From Nitrospira sp. (lineage in GTDB: Bacteria > Nitrospirota > Nitrospiria > Nitrospirales > Nitrospiraceae), in the NCBI GenBank assembly GCA_016715825.1, contig JADJXO010000001.1:185001-249000 (forward strand): 64,000 bases of DNA. The letters run 5' to 3'. The translations under genes were made by a program, and so were the position numbers. The notes under the pieces were generated by a model. It worked only from the letters and a program-made list of their open reading frames with translations, made no database searches and had not been told where the DNA came from. Below, piece after piece: positions 7,504 to 16,136 of this stretch (position 1 is its first letter; each line of letters begins with the position of its first letter).

Positions 7504-8184
7504 TCAGTTGAGCCCCTGCATGTCGTCTTCCAGATCCTCCACTTTCCAGACGCCGTTGACCTTGTCCCACTTTTTCACCTTGCTCATCATGTAGGCAAAG
7601 CAGGTCTGTGGCGGTATCTGGACCTTGGAGGTCACTGTTGAGGAGGTGGCTGTACTCACGTTCAGGGTAAAGCCGGAGGTGCCCACCGGCGCGCTGGCCG
7701 ATACGTTGACACCGCTGGTGATCTTGGTACCTAGCGCACCTTCCACGCAGATCCAAACAGAACTGACGAGGCGGCCGTCGTTTCCCTCGTCTTTCAGGAA
7801 GTTGCGGGCGGTGGTCGCGTGATTGTTCAACAGGTTTTTCAGCGGGATTTCGGCCAGCGAGATCTTGATAAGGACGAGGTCGGCCGTTTTTGCCGCGTTA
7901 CGACTGAAGCCGACCTGGCCACCGGCCACCGTCAGGTACTTGATGCCGACGTTCACGTCGGTGTCCGAGTATTTGCTCCATTCGATGGAATAAGGCCCCG
8001 AGACAGTCACAGCCACCTTGGCCAAGTTTTCAGCGGAGACCGTACCTGCGACGTCGAGGTAATTGGCACTGTCGAACGGCGTCTTCTTCTTGCCAAAGGA
8101 AACAAGATTGACATCTTCGCAGCCGCCTCGAAAGTAGCTCTTACCGGAATAGACAAATTTCGAAGTGGAAATCTTGACCGACAT
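7504..8184 (-). CDS. Unknown 226-residue beta-rich protein
   Basis: A textbook Shine-Dalgarno (AAAGGAGGT) precedes the ATG at 8184. The protein (MSVKISTSKFVYSGKSYFRG...) has no signal peptide and no transmembrane helix. It is rich in Val, Ser and Thr with alternating hydrophobic patterns (AKVAVTVSGPYSIEW, GTSGFTLNVSTATSSTVTSK), which suggests a beta-sandwich or structural protein. Cys residues are few. It stands alone with about 600 bases of empty sequence upstream. I recognise no family; an assembly-forming or phage-derived protein is possible but unsupported. Confidence 0.75.
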   Translation of the reverse strand: MSVKISTSKFVYSGKSYFRGGCEDVNLVSFGKKKTPFDSANYLDVAGTVSAENLAKVAVTVSGPYSIEWSKYSDTDVNVGIKYLTVAGGQVGFSRNAAKTADLVLIKISLAEIPLKNLLNNHATTARNFLKDEGNDGRLVSSVWICVEGALGTKITSGVNVSASAPVGTSGFTLNVSTATSSTVTSKVQIPPQTCFAYMMSKVKKWDKVNGVWKVEDLEDDMQGLN

Positions 8185-8809
8185 GGTAGAACCTCCTTTT
8201 AATGATGAAATGATGGAATGCTTTATCGAGTTGCCGACAGCTGCATGAGCTCAACGTATGGGCGTGAGATGCCCCTTTCTCTGCCCGCCTATCCATGGGA
8301 CCTGCGCACCAGAATTATTCAAACAGTTATGAATAAGTCTGTACTCCTAATTATGTTTGGCGATGATTTCACTGCTTGCCCTGGCAACTGAACACACGTC
8401 CATACAGCAAGCTGCATGCCCGTATGTGAATCGCCTCGTGATTGAAGGTACCTCAACCATGACGCGACTTTCCGCGCACTAGGCTCCGGACGTAGATGTT
8501 CGGTGTATCGAGTTAGATTCATGTAACTGTATCTAAGTCGATACCGTCAGTACCCTCCTCACGGATCTCAAAATTCTGGATAATCCCCGGTATTGTCTTT
8601 CTTGTCTGTGTTGAATTGAGGCGGAGTCGTGCTCGGGGCAACCGCGGATGGAAAGAAGGAACTCCTGGAATGGCGAACGATGTAGAGTAGAGGCCAGGAT
8701 TCAGCATCCCGTAGGCCAGGCCTATCTGTTGCCGCCTCTTTCATCTGGCGGTGCCTTAATAGCTTTGCCAAGAAACGAATGGGGCAGGCATGAGCAACTG
8801 TCTTGATTG
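8185..8809. other. Intergenic, no gene recognised
   Basis: It holds the promoter side of the 226-residue gene and low-quality open frames on the minus strand. CCTAATTATGTTTGG near 8346 resembles the CTATGTTTAGG units at 5050 and 5708. Confidence 0.35.
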
Positions 8810-9055
8810 TCAAGATGTGAGCATGGGCTTCGCCTTCCATGGTGTCTGATGCTTGAGCATCGCATTAAGCATGGTCAGGAGCTTCCGCATACGGGCGACG
8901 AGCGCCACCTTCGGCGCGTTGCCAACTTCCCGCAAGTGGCGGTAAAATGAACGGATAGCTGGATTCCACTTCGTAGCCACCAAGGCTGCCATATAGAGCG
9001 CGGCACGGACGGACGTGCGCCCACCCCAGACATACCGTCGCCCCCGGAGTGAGAG
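8810..9055 (-). pseudogene. IS110-family transposase C-terminal fragment
   Basis: The minus strand reads LRGRRYVWGGRTSVRAALYM, AALVATKWNPAIRSFYRHLR and VARMRKLLTMLNAMLKHQTP, the conserved end of IS110 (Transposase_20) transposases. Upstream it breaks into a degenerate REP-like half-unit (GGAGTCGGGAGTCTTTGCC at about 9066). Only the last 80 or so residues remain. Confidence 0.75.
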
Positions 9056-9219
9056 AAATAGAGGAGTCGGGAGTCTTTGCCAGAAACAGATCGTTTAGCC
9101 GACGGGACTCCAGCCACCCGCTTTCAGCAATGTTGGATGGCAAGACCTGGCCATCATTGACTGTCACGTGACGAGAAGTCGCTCGATGTAGGAGTGTAGG
9201 GTACGACCCTACTCGGATG

Positions 9220-9462
9220 CTACGAAAGAATCGACGGAGGACAGGATCGTACAACGGAGGTGATGACAATCGGTGCGTTCGTGACTTCGGTCCACGACAG
9301 CATTGTGATTTCATGTCCGACCCCGAACGATTGGAGCAACAGGAAGATACCAAAGATGAGAGCGATGATGCCGGGCCAGATCATCGAAAGAGAGCCAAGA
9401 GCGAAAACGAACACTATTGCGGCCACCGTGTCCTGGGTAAGTTGGCTTTTAGCTATAAACAT
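9220..9462 (-). CDS. Small membrane protein, unknown
   Basis: Eighty residues with AAGGAG spaced before the ATG at 9462. After MFIAKSQLTQDT come two hydrophobic segments (VAAIVFVFALGSLSMIWPG and IIALIFGIFLLLQSFGVG) and a polar tail. No family is recognised. The ribosome site and clear membrane pattern support a real gene. Confidence 0.6.
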   Translation of the reverse strand: MFIAKSQLTQDTVAAIVFVFALGSLSMIWPGIIALIFGIFLLLQSFGVGHEITMLSWTEVTNAPIVITSVVRSCPPSILS

Positions 9463-10225
9463 ACCCGCTCCTTTCCTGGCCCGCTCTCAGAAGAAACACG
9501 TGAGCGGTGTTGGTTGTCTTAATTGTAAGAATATCTCGTAAGGAGACCTAAATAGCAACCGAGATAAAGACCTAGTCGTAGTTAGGCCTATTGCGAGGAT
9601 GGTGATCGACACAGTTCGAGATCAGCATCGAAGCTGGACGGTGCTCCTCACAAACTCTCGATGTGATTCCTCTGTGAAAGCTAGAACATAGTCTGGCAGT
9701 CTGGAAGACTCTATCCCCTCACGAATGGAGTGAGGAGCAAGACGACCATCCTGCGGATCGGACGCCTCCCCAGTAGCGGCTGCTGATCACCCACTCTGTC
9801 CGAGCGAGTCGGTCGATGTATCGGCAGCAGCTTCACACCGATTGCGGTCAGTGCGATCTGTTTTCTCACACATCCCAATTACCTGAGCGGTGCTCTCGCA
9901 GGAACAGGCTGACCCCAATGTTCTGAGGATAGGGGTCATGCCCCGCTGGCCGCGCATCAACAGTCCCATTGAAAACTGACTACATCACTACAACGAGCAA
10001 TTCCGTCTGTGACGAGCTCTGGTAGGTCAAAGCCCGGAGAGCCACTGATTTCGTCACCGCGGATATCACCGGTGATCAGGCATCCCGCACTGTCCTTGAC
10101 TGCAGAATTTACGGATGGTACGGTATGGCCATCGAGTTAGACGTTTCTGATACTTTCCTAGTTTCATTCACTCACTCCGTCAGCATTCCCTCCGTGTGTG
10201 ATCAAGATCGGATCAAGGAGTCTGT
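9463..10225. other. Intergenic with a hairpin
   Basis: No convincing gene in 760 bases. TGACCCC and GGGGTCA near 9911-9940 form a 7-base-arm inverted repeat with a 15-base loop, a different REP-like unit from copies A and B. The end of the stretch carries the AAGGAG ribosome site of the radical SAM gene. Confidence 0.4.
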
Positions 10226-11860
10226 CTGCGAGTTTTTCTCATCCACGTTCGCGATCCACAATTCTACGCCCTGCCTGCGAAAACACGTGCCGCAAACGGC
10301 CATATTCGCGTGATGGGGTTTCCCCCCATCGGCATCATGTCGCTGTCGTCCGTCATCAAGCAGGCGGGCCATGAATGCGTGATGTTCGATCAGGCGAACC
10401 CCGACACCCCGAACCAGGTCATCATTGACCAGATCAATCGAGAACAACCGGCGCTCGTCGGCCTCAGTTTTCTCAGTACCACCAGCTATCCCTACGCCAA
10501 AATGCTCGCGCGTGAAATCCGTGCGACCAATCAAAAGGTCAAGCTCGCGTTCGGCGGCGTGTTCGCCACCCTGAACGCCTCGTTAGTAAAATTGCAGTGC
10601 CCTGAAGTGGACTTTGTCTGTCGTGGAGACGGCGAGCAATTGCTGCTCGATCTGCTCGCAAACCTCGACAACCCCCAAGATGTCGCCAGCCTGACGTGGA
10701 TGAAAAACGGCCAGGTCGTCCAAAACCCCAACCGCGCCATGGAGCGGCAGCTGGATCAATGGCCCTTCCCGGATCGTGAGAGCCTGCAACTCGACTATGT
10801 CGAGTCCATGCCGCTGGATGTCCCGGTCGTGCTCTCGATGAGACGATTCACGACGATGCAAACATCTCGGGGCTGCCCCTGGCCCTGTATTTTCTGCGAC
10901 ATCCCGATCTTTAACGAGGGGAAGTGGCGTGCCCGCAGCCCACAACATGTGGTCGCGGAACTCAAATATCTCGAAGGACTCGGCTATGAGTCCGTCGGCT
11001 TCGTCGACGATCACTTTCTGCTCCAGCCCAAACGCATCGAGGCGATCTGCAACGGGATCATGGAAGAAAAGCTCTCTATTCGATGGGGCATCGAGGGACG
11101 TGTGGATTCAGTGGCCCAACATCTGTTTCCGGCCATGGCGAAAGCCAATTGCGGCGCGATGATGTTTGGGATCGAGAGCGGCAGCCAGAAGATCCTCGAT
11201 CGCTTGAAGAAGGAACAGACGCTGGATCAAGTCACGACCGCCGTCAAGAATGCGAAAAAGGCCGGCGTGGAGATCGTGCATGGATTTTTCACGGTGGGCA
11301 ATCCTGACGAAACGATTGAAGATATGGAGGCGACGTTTGACTTCGCGTCAAAGCTTCCGCTCGATACGTTCGGGTTCAACCGGCTCTGCGTCTATCGAGG
11401 CACCCCCCTGTGGCAGGAATACGTAAAGCGCGGGTTGGTGAACGAAACCACGGATTGGTACAAATATTTTAAATGTTCGGAAATCGATCCGACCTGTCTC
11501 TCAGGCGAAACGATCAACCGCGTGCGACAGGACGGGATTAAAAAGCTCTTCGGCTATAAGCTCATCCATTATCCTCGCCAGACCTTTCAACTCCTCCGCC
11601 GCTTCTTTCGATATATGCCGATCGGAGATGTGCTCTATCTCCTCCTTAAGCCGTTCATGGGCCAGAAGAAAGGCGCCACCAAAGCCGAGGTGGTGTCCCG
11701 CTTGGTCGAGCACGCCGACATGAAAGATGCCGCAGCGCAGCTGACCCAGGTGGCGGATGACATGCTCCACAATGTGTTTGAAGCCTCTCGTCTCGAGCGA
11801 TTGCGGATTCAGCAGGCCGCGGAAGGATCACGCGAACTGCCGATGATCCAACCCAGATAA
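10226..11860 (+). CDS. B12-binding radical SAM protein, probable CTG start
   Basis: The N-terminal cobalamin-binding Rossmann domain spans about residues 1-150 and the radical SAM core about 180-400. The iron-sulfur motif is C217-x3-C221-x2-C224 (RGCPWPCIFC). Such proteins use methylcobalamin and S-adenosylmethionine, often for methyl transfer or ring formation. The substrate cannot be told here. A GTG at 10310 would cut the first strand of the B12 domain. The same frame upstream encodes RVFLIHVRDPQFYALPAKTR, a proper family N-terminus, and AAGGAG at 10215-10220 sits five bases before CTG at 10226. I therefore place the start there, giving 544 residues. It is a lone gene. Confidence 0.85.
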   Translation: MRVFLIHVRDPQFYALPAKTRAANGHIRVMGFPPIGIMSLSSVIKQAGHECVMFDQANPDTPNQVIIDQINREQPALVGLSFLSTTSYPYAKMLAREIRATNQKVKLAFGGVFATLNASLVKLQCPEVDFVCRGDGEQLLLDLLANLDNPQDVASLTWMKNGQVVQNPNRAMERQLDQWPFPDRESLQLDYVESMPLDVPVVLSMRRFTTMQTSRGCPWPCIFCDIPIFNEGKWRARSPQHVVAELKYLEGLGYESVGFVDDHFLLQPKRIEAICNGIMEEKLSIRWGIEGRVDSVAQHLFPAMAKANCGAMMFGIESGSQKILDRLKKEQTLDQVTTAVKNAKKAGVEIVHGFFTVGNPDETIEDMEATFDFASKLPLDTFGFNRLCVYRGTPLWQEYVKRGLVNETTDWYKYFKCSEIDPTCLSGETINRVRQDGIKKLFGYKLIHYPRQTFQLLRRFFRYMPIGDVLYLLLKPFMGQKKGATKAEVVSRLVEHADMKDAAAQLTQVADDMLHNVFEASRLERLRIQQAAEGSRELPMIQPR

Positions 11861-12347
11861 GGCCTACGCGAGCGTTCCCTACGGCATCATTTTTGTTGGT
11901 TACGAACGACACACACTACTGGTACCAAGTTGAGGGCGATCAGACCGCCTCCTTCCCTCAGCAAGTTGGGGAAATAAATATTGCCCCAACGTATCATGGT
12001 CTTATACGGCATTCCCCGCTTCGCCGCATTGACAGCAAAGGTAGCGGCCTGTAGGGTGAACACATGACGTTTACAGCGACGTCGACTGTCCTATTGCTCG
12101 CGCATTCCCTCTCCCTCCGGCGCGTCTGATTCTTCAGTCTCCAGAGCTTCTTCGAATAGCGAGTTTCATCGAATCAAGAGGTGCAATATGCGATTGCTGA
12201 ATTCCACGGACTTCGTGTGTGCCGTGACCATTCATCTATGTCCATTCAGCAGGGATGCAATATGACGGATCACGTGCGATCCATCGCGTGGGTCTGCCCT
12301 GGAGTCTCCGAGCAGAGACTCCTAACAAGTACGAGGAGGTCGCCACC
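11861..12347. other. Intergenic, no gene recognised
   Basis: The stretch lies between the radical SAM gene and the small exported protein. No gene, tRNA or clear terminator was recognised. Confidence 0.4.
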
Positions 12348-12650
12348 ATGAGAATCTCAACTATCACCAAATCTGGAGCGGTCATCTTAGCCGTGGTGCT
12401 GTTTGCCGCTTTGTCGATACGGTCGACTCAACTGGCTCAGGCGGCAGATCAGTTCGTGGAAAGAACCATGGGATTCGCTCCGCTGACGGAGCTTGATGTT
12501 ATGGCATCAGGTGCAGCGGAGGATACGCTGAAGGCCTGTATGGCCAGAATTCCTGTATCCGCCAGTGTCGGGCAACGCATGTTGGCCGAACAAAGCTGTG
12601 CAGGTGAAGAGAAGACTCGGAACGCCGTCCAGTCGGCCCTGAAATTTTGA
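12348..12650 (+). CDS. Small exported protein, unknown
   Basis: The ATG at 12348 follows GAGGAGGT. The 100-residue product begins with a signal peptide (MRISTITKSGAVILAVVLFA, then ALSIRSTQLAQA), probably cut after Ala-Gln-Ala-Ala. A short mature part has two Cys, in LKACMARIPVSASVGQRMLA and EQSCAGEE, that could form a disulfide. It should be periplasmic. No family name is known to me. Upstream in-frame codons lack a ribosome site. Confidence 0.7.
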   Translation: MRISTITKSGAVILAVVLFAALSIRSTQLAQAADQFVERTMGFAPLTELDVMASGAAEDTLKACMARIPVSASVGQRMLAEQSCAGEEKTRNAVQSALKF

Positions 12651-12785
12651 ATAGGTACCGTGAGAGGCATTTACACTGACCGGCAGTTGACTCCCAGGGG
12701 CGCTGTCGTTGAAGGGAGAGGGGGTGATGGGAGTGCCGAGGCGAACGAGTAAATTCCGAGTGTCGGTGAAAGAGAGGTGATTGAC

Positions 12786-12884
12786 ATGTATCAGATTTAT
12801 AGCTTGGTGGGCATTGTCGTCTTGCTGTGGGGGATCACGATTTGGGCTTCGATCCCAGAGGAGCAGGAAGACAGACGGTATTAA
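12786..12884 (+). CDS. 32-residue membrane microprotein
   Basis: MYQIYSLVGIVVLLWGITIW is one transmembrane helix, followed by ASIPEEQEDRRY and TAA. GAGAGGTG precedes the ATG. It sits between the small exported protein and psiE on the same strand. Function unknown. Confidence 0.55.
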   Translation: MYQIYSLVGIVVLLWGITIWASIPEEQEDRRY

Positions 12885-13007
12885 TGGTTCAATTTAGATT
12901 CGTAGATACAGTCGAGGATGAGTAGGTGACACAGAGAGGCGTTCGTCCATGGGAGGACGGGCGCCCCGGTTTTGCAGGCGCCGGATGCCGTAGTACACGG
13001 AGAAGAA

Positions 13008-13628
13008 ATGATGGAGAGAGCAGTCTCAACAGTTAGGCATAGCTCGACCAACCGATGGTCGTTCTTCGAAGGGGTCCTGGGGGACCGGACGATCGGCATG
13101 ATGGAAGCCCTTGACGGGTTTGGCTACTTCACGACCGGACTGAGTTTCTTAGCGATCAGCATGGTGCTGTTTGTCCGTGCCTGGTATGTCTTCGCGATCG
13201 CGGTGGGAGCGAACGCGGTTTCTGCCGTCCTCGGGCTGGTGCATGATCTCTTATTAGTCATCATTCTATTAGAGTTGTTCAGGACCACCATTAATTTTCT
13301 TAAGACCAAACAGATAACCCTGGAACCATTCTTGTATATCTGTGTGATTGCCTCGACCCGGCGTATTCTGACAACCGGAGCCCAAGTTTCGTATATGGAG
13401 GAACTGACCGATGTCGTGTTCAACCGCTATCTCATGGATCTTGGGGCGAATGTGCTCGTCGTGGTGATCTTAATTATCGGGGTGTATCTCTCGCATCGCG
13501 CTTCTCCGCAGGCCATGAATCAAGGAACTGAAACGGATTCTTACACTGATCTCAAAGGCGAGAGAGCGTGGTCCTGTGCCAGAGAGATCGACGGACAGCT
13601 CACCAGATCCAAGAAAGAATGCGCATGA
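13008..13628 (+). CDS. psiE: PsiE-family membrane protein
   Basis: Four transmembrane segments (GYFTTGLSFLAISMVLFVRA, AVLGLVHDLLLVIILLELF, LEPFLYICVIASTRRILT, LMDLGANVLVVVILIIGVYL) match the phosphate-starvation-inducible PsiE family. The motif LTTGAQ follows the third helix. The start at 13008 (MMERAVSTVRH) is preferred over the longer frame from 12972. The C-terminal tail (about 40 polar residues) overlaps the nuoI start as ATGA, so the two are coupled. The role of PsiE is not established. Confidence 0.8.
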   Translation: MMERAVSTVRHSSTNRWSFFEGVLGDRTIGMMEALDGFGYFTTGLSFLAISMVLFVRAWYVFAIAVGANAVSAVLGLVHDLLLVIILLELFRTTINFLKTKQITLEPFLYICVIASTRRILTTGAQVSYMEELTDVVFNRYLMDLGANVLVVVILIIGVYLSHRASPQAMNQGTETDSYTDLKGERAWSCAREIDGQLTRSKKECA

Positions 13629-14197
13629 GTCTGAGAGAGCGACGTGCAAAGTGCTATCGCGGATTTACGGCTTGGATCAAGCTGATCACCTTCTATGAGA
13701 TCGCCGTGGGAATGAAGTCCACCATGAGCCATCTCATTCACTACAAGCCGATCACTCTTCAGTATCCACATGAGAAGCGGATCTTGCCGGATAATTACCG
13801 TGGCATGTTGGCCTTGCTGCGTTATGACGATGGAACGGAGAAGTGCGTCGGGTGCGATCTCTGTGAAGCGGCTTGCCCCTCTCGCGTCATTGCCGTGGTG
13901 AGCGCCGAAGTGCCGGCGGAGCCGACGAAGCGATATGCGCGAGAGTATTCGATGGATATGACGCGGTGTTTGTTTTGCGGACTGTGCGTCCAAGCCTGTC
14001 CGGTCGATGCCCTTGCGATGACGAAGGAATATGAATGGGCGGTCTATGATAAGCGGGACTTGTTCCTCAATAAGCAACAGTTACTGGCGATTGGGGATCG
14101 TACGTTTCAGCAACGCGAAAAACGCCTAGAGTTCCAGCATCCGAATCTGGCGGTCTTCAATATCGCGTCATCGAATCATCCGTCCAAGGCTTGCTAG
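13625..14197 (+). CDS. nuoI: NuoI-like 8Fe ferredoxin, complex I subunit I
   Basis: The 190-residue protein has the NuoI N-terminal amphipathic helix region (GFTAWIKLITFYEIAVGMKS). Two 4Fe-4S motifs follow, CVGCDLCEAACP and CLFCGLCVQACP, each of the CxxCxxCxxxCP type. In complex I this subunit carries clusters N6a and N6b toward the quinone site. No other nuo gene is nearby, so it is an orphan. It may serve a complex encoded elsewhere or act as a separate electron carrier. The start overlaps the psiE stop (ATGA). Its last 24 codons are duplicated at 45128-45199. Confidence 0.85.
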   Translation: MSLRERRAKCYRGFTAWIKLITFYEIAVGMKSTMSHLIHYKPITLQYPHEKRILPDNYRGMLALLRYDDGTEKCVGCDLCEAACPSRVIAVVSAEVPAEPTKRYAREYSMDMTRCLFCGLCVQACPVDALAMTKEYEWAVYDKRDLFLNKQQLLAIGDRTFQQREKRLEFQHPNLAVFNIASSNHPSKAC

Positions 14198-14357
14198 TCT
14201 GCAGGGGAACAGGCTCGGTCATGATCAGGTCGTGGGCGTTCAGGGTAGAGGCATGGTGGTATTCATCCCATCGAGGTTCCGCCGATTCCATGTATGCGTG
14301 TCTGATTTGGAACGCGACCTTAAGAAGAGTGTTGTAGAGAAGCTCGGAGGAGGAGTC

Positions 14358-14570
14358 ATGCGCTGTCTTCGTTGCCAAGGCCTCTTGATTGCCATCCAAA
14401 TGAGAGACCTGGGGCAGCCCTCGGTGACCGGATGGCGGTGCCTGCTCTGTGGAGCGATGACGGACCCTGGAATTGAGGCCAATCGCGTGAGTCACAGTTC
14501 ACCACCTCGGAATGGTCCACGTCTCCCCGGGTCACCTGTATCAAAGGGTAAGAAAGGGCGAGCACCGTGA
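14358..14570 (+). CDS. Zinc-ribbon microprotein, cassette 1
   Basis: GGAGGAGG precedes the ATG at 14358. The 70-residue product has two CxxC knuckles, MRCLRCQG and WRCLLCGAMTDPGIEANR, so it is a probable zinc ribbon. The second knuckle and the IEANR motif are shared with the other zinc ribbons at 19723, 45360 and 49845 (GC.ED...RANR). The copy at 45360 is nearly identical up to codon 59. Role unknown; a small regulator or metal sensor is possible. Confidence 0.7.
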   Translation: MRCLRCQGLLIAIQMRDLGQPSVTGWRCLLCGAMTDPGIEANRVSHSSPPRNGPRLPGSPVSKGKKGRAP

Positions 14571-14735
14571 TGTGCTCTGCCGTCGGGGGGAATAGTCGGA
14601 AGGGATGACGCGAGCGCGTGAGACCTGGCCGGGTCTCTCGGGCTTCCAGTTAGGGGGGTATTGGCGATCCTCACCCGAGGGGTGCGTAGGCGGTTTCAGC
14701 ACGTTAAGGTGGCAGCGTGTCCTAGGGAGGTAGGC

Positions 14736-14838
14736 ATGAGGAGCTGGTGTGATTTCCTGCAGCAGATGGCAACGGAACTGTTCTTGCTGACGTATGTAAT
14801 TGCGTGAGGGGGCTGTTCTCACGGCGACTCACTTATAG
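14736..14838 (+). pseudogene. Small membrane protein, frameshifted, cassette 1
   Basis: The ATG at 14736 starts MRSWCDFLQQMATELFLLTY VIA, then a TGA. One extra A in GCGTGAGGGGG breaks the frame. Without it the product continues WGAVLTATHL to a TAG at 14836-14838, matching the intact 36-residue homologue at 45713 (MSRWRDFRRTMSTELFMLAY). Confidence 0.6.
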
Positions 14839-14846
14839 CCTGGGCC

Positions 14847-14963
14847 ATGAATGTGGCTCGAATCGCCATGGGTGCGACGCAGAGTGCCTGGACCTTGCTT
14901 GTGAGTGGGATCATACTGCTGTTGATTCATTTGATGACGAGGCGCACAGTCCGGTCGGCCTGA
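14847..14963 (+). CDS. DUF1328-like membrane protein, N-terminally shortened
   Basis: The 38 residues (MNVARIAMGATQSAWTLLVS, then GIILLLIHLMTRRT) match the second half of DUF1328-type proteins of about 54 residues and the homologue at 47068-47235. The first transmembrane segment is missing, apparently lost together with the frameshift in the neighbouring gene. There is no good ribosome site at this ATG, so it may not be translated. Confidence 0.4.
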   Translation: MNVARIAMGATQSAWTLLVSGIILLLIHLMTRRTVRSA

Positions 14964-15005
14964 CTGATCAGATTCACCATTGGTATTCGCTCGCATGGAG
15001 GGGTT

Positions 15006-15209
15006 ATGACACCGGAAGAACAGATCTTGAAGATGAAGAAGGCAATCGCACAGGCTATTGCAGTGATGGGAGACCGGTTTGGCTCGACAGAGCAGGATGT
15101 CGACAGAGCAATCCAGGAGTTGAAGGCGTCGATGCAAGGAGCGTCGGGGCCGCGCGTTCCGGTCAACCCTGTGCTGCAGCCGGGCACCCAGTCACCCCAG
15201 GGCGTGTAG
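15006..15209 (+). CDS. Helical 67-residue protein, cassette 1
   Basis: MTPEEQILKMKKAIAQAIAV is followed by MGDRFGSTEQDVDRAIQELK, an amphipathic helical pair, and a Pro-rich tail. The ATG follows GGAGGGGTT. A paralogue with the same core (MGDRFGSTEQDVERAIQELK) is at 47278. Both sit between the DUF1328-like gene and crp. The family is unknown to me. Confidence 0.65.
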   Translation: MTPEEQILKMKKAIAQAIAVMGDRFGSTEQDVDRAIQELKASMQGASGPRVPVNPVLQPGTQSPQGV

Positions 15210-15275
15210 GCTACCCGTATACGCGACTAGGAAATGGGTGGCTGAGTCGCTCTAAGAAGGAACAGAGGACGACCC

Positions 15276-15944
15276 ATGGCACGCATACCGACGGGATTCA
15301 ATCTGGAAGCATTCCTGGCGAAGGTCGGGAAGGGCAAAACGATGCTCACGTCTTCCAAGCAACAGATTCTCTTTGCCCAAGGGGATGCCACGGATGCGGT
15401 GTTCTATATCCAGGCAGGCAAGGTGAAGGTGGCCGTGGTCTCCAAACAGGGCAAGGAAGCCGTCGTGGCGATTCTAGAACGCGGTGCGTTTGTCGGAGAA
15501 TCCTGTCTCGTCGGCCAAACGGTTCGGACGGCGACCGCGACGATGATCGAAGACTCCCATATTCTCCGTATCGACAAATCTGTGATGCTCCGCCTGCTGC
15601 AGGAAGAGCCGAAGTTTGCCGAGTCGTTCATGTCTTACTTACTCGTGCACTCGATCCGAGTCCAAGAAGATCTGGTGGATCAACTCTTCAATTCCAGCGA
15701 GAAACGGCTGGCGCGAGCGCTGTTGTTGTTGGCCCACTTTGGGAAAGAAGGTAAGCCGGAGACGGTGATTGCGAAGATCAGCCAGGAAACGTTGGCCGAG
15801 ATGATCGGTACGACGCGATCACGCGTCAGCTTCTTCATGAATAAGTTCCGCAAGCTGGGGTTTATCGATTACAAAGGTGGATCGCGAGGAAATGGCAAAC
15901 TCCACGTGCATAGTTCGCTCCTCACGGTCGTGCTCCACGACTAG
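15276..15944 (+). CDS. Crp/Fnr-family regulator, cassette 1
   Basis: The cyclic-nucleotide-binding-like beta-barrel spans about residues 25-115 (FYIQAGKVKVAVVSKQGKEA, ILERGAFVGESCLVGQ). The dimer helix follows (YLLVHSIRVQEDLVDQLFNS), then the winged HTH (ISQETLAEMIGTTRSRVSFF). There are no N-terminal Cys residues for an Fnr cluster. The paralogue at 48349 has the same recognition helix and is about four-fifths identical by eye. Both genes are followed, 84-85 bases after the stop, by the same 19-base motif. The effector is unknown. Confidence 0.9.
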   Translation: MARIPTGFNLEAFLAKVGKGKTMLTSSKQQILFAQGDATDAVFYIQAGKVKVAVVSKQGKEAVVAILERGAFVGESCLVGQTVRTATATMIEDSHILRIDKSVMLRLLQEEPKFAESFMSYLLVHSIRVQEDLVDQLFNSSEKRLARALLLLAHFGKEGKPETVIAKISQETLAEMIGTTRSRVSFFMNKFRKLGFIDYKGGSRGNGKLHVHSSLLTVVLHD

Positions 15945-16028
15945 GCCCCATCTGATGCCGCGTTCTTCATGCCAGCGAAGCTGAGCCTGGACAGGCTGGC
16001 CGCATTATCCACGGGCATCGTTCTCGAC

Positions 16029-16047
16029 TGAGCAATTGTGAACAGAC
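16029..16047 (+). promoter_or_regulatory. Conserved motif before the DUF1269-hflKC operon
   Basis: TGAGCAATTGTGAACAGAC lies 84 bases after crp and about 90 before the next start. The same motif occurs at 19026 and, with one change, at 49103. Fifteen bases further on all three have a -10-like hexamer (TAGTAT, CACTAT, CGGTAT). A Crp/Fnr site, or part of a promoter, is inferred. Confidence 0.5.
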
Positions 16048-16136
16048 GGCAGCCGGCCGCTCTAGTATGGTCGTCCATAGTGCCGACCAGGTGGCCTCTG
16101 ACATCAACAACTATGACACAAAAAGGAGAGGCGGCT

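Noticed and set aside
9787..9969. 60-residue minus-strand ORF
   Set aside because: It overlaps an inverted repeat and has no plausible ribosome site or protein-like composition.
14804..15754. 316-residue plus-strand ORF over the small cassette genes and crp
   Set aside because: Low-complexity Arg/Gly-rich sequence in a shadow frame; the real genes lie in the other frames.
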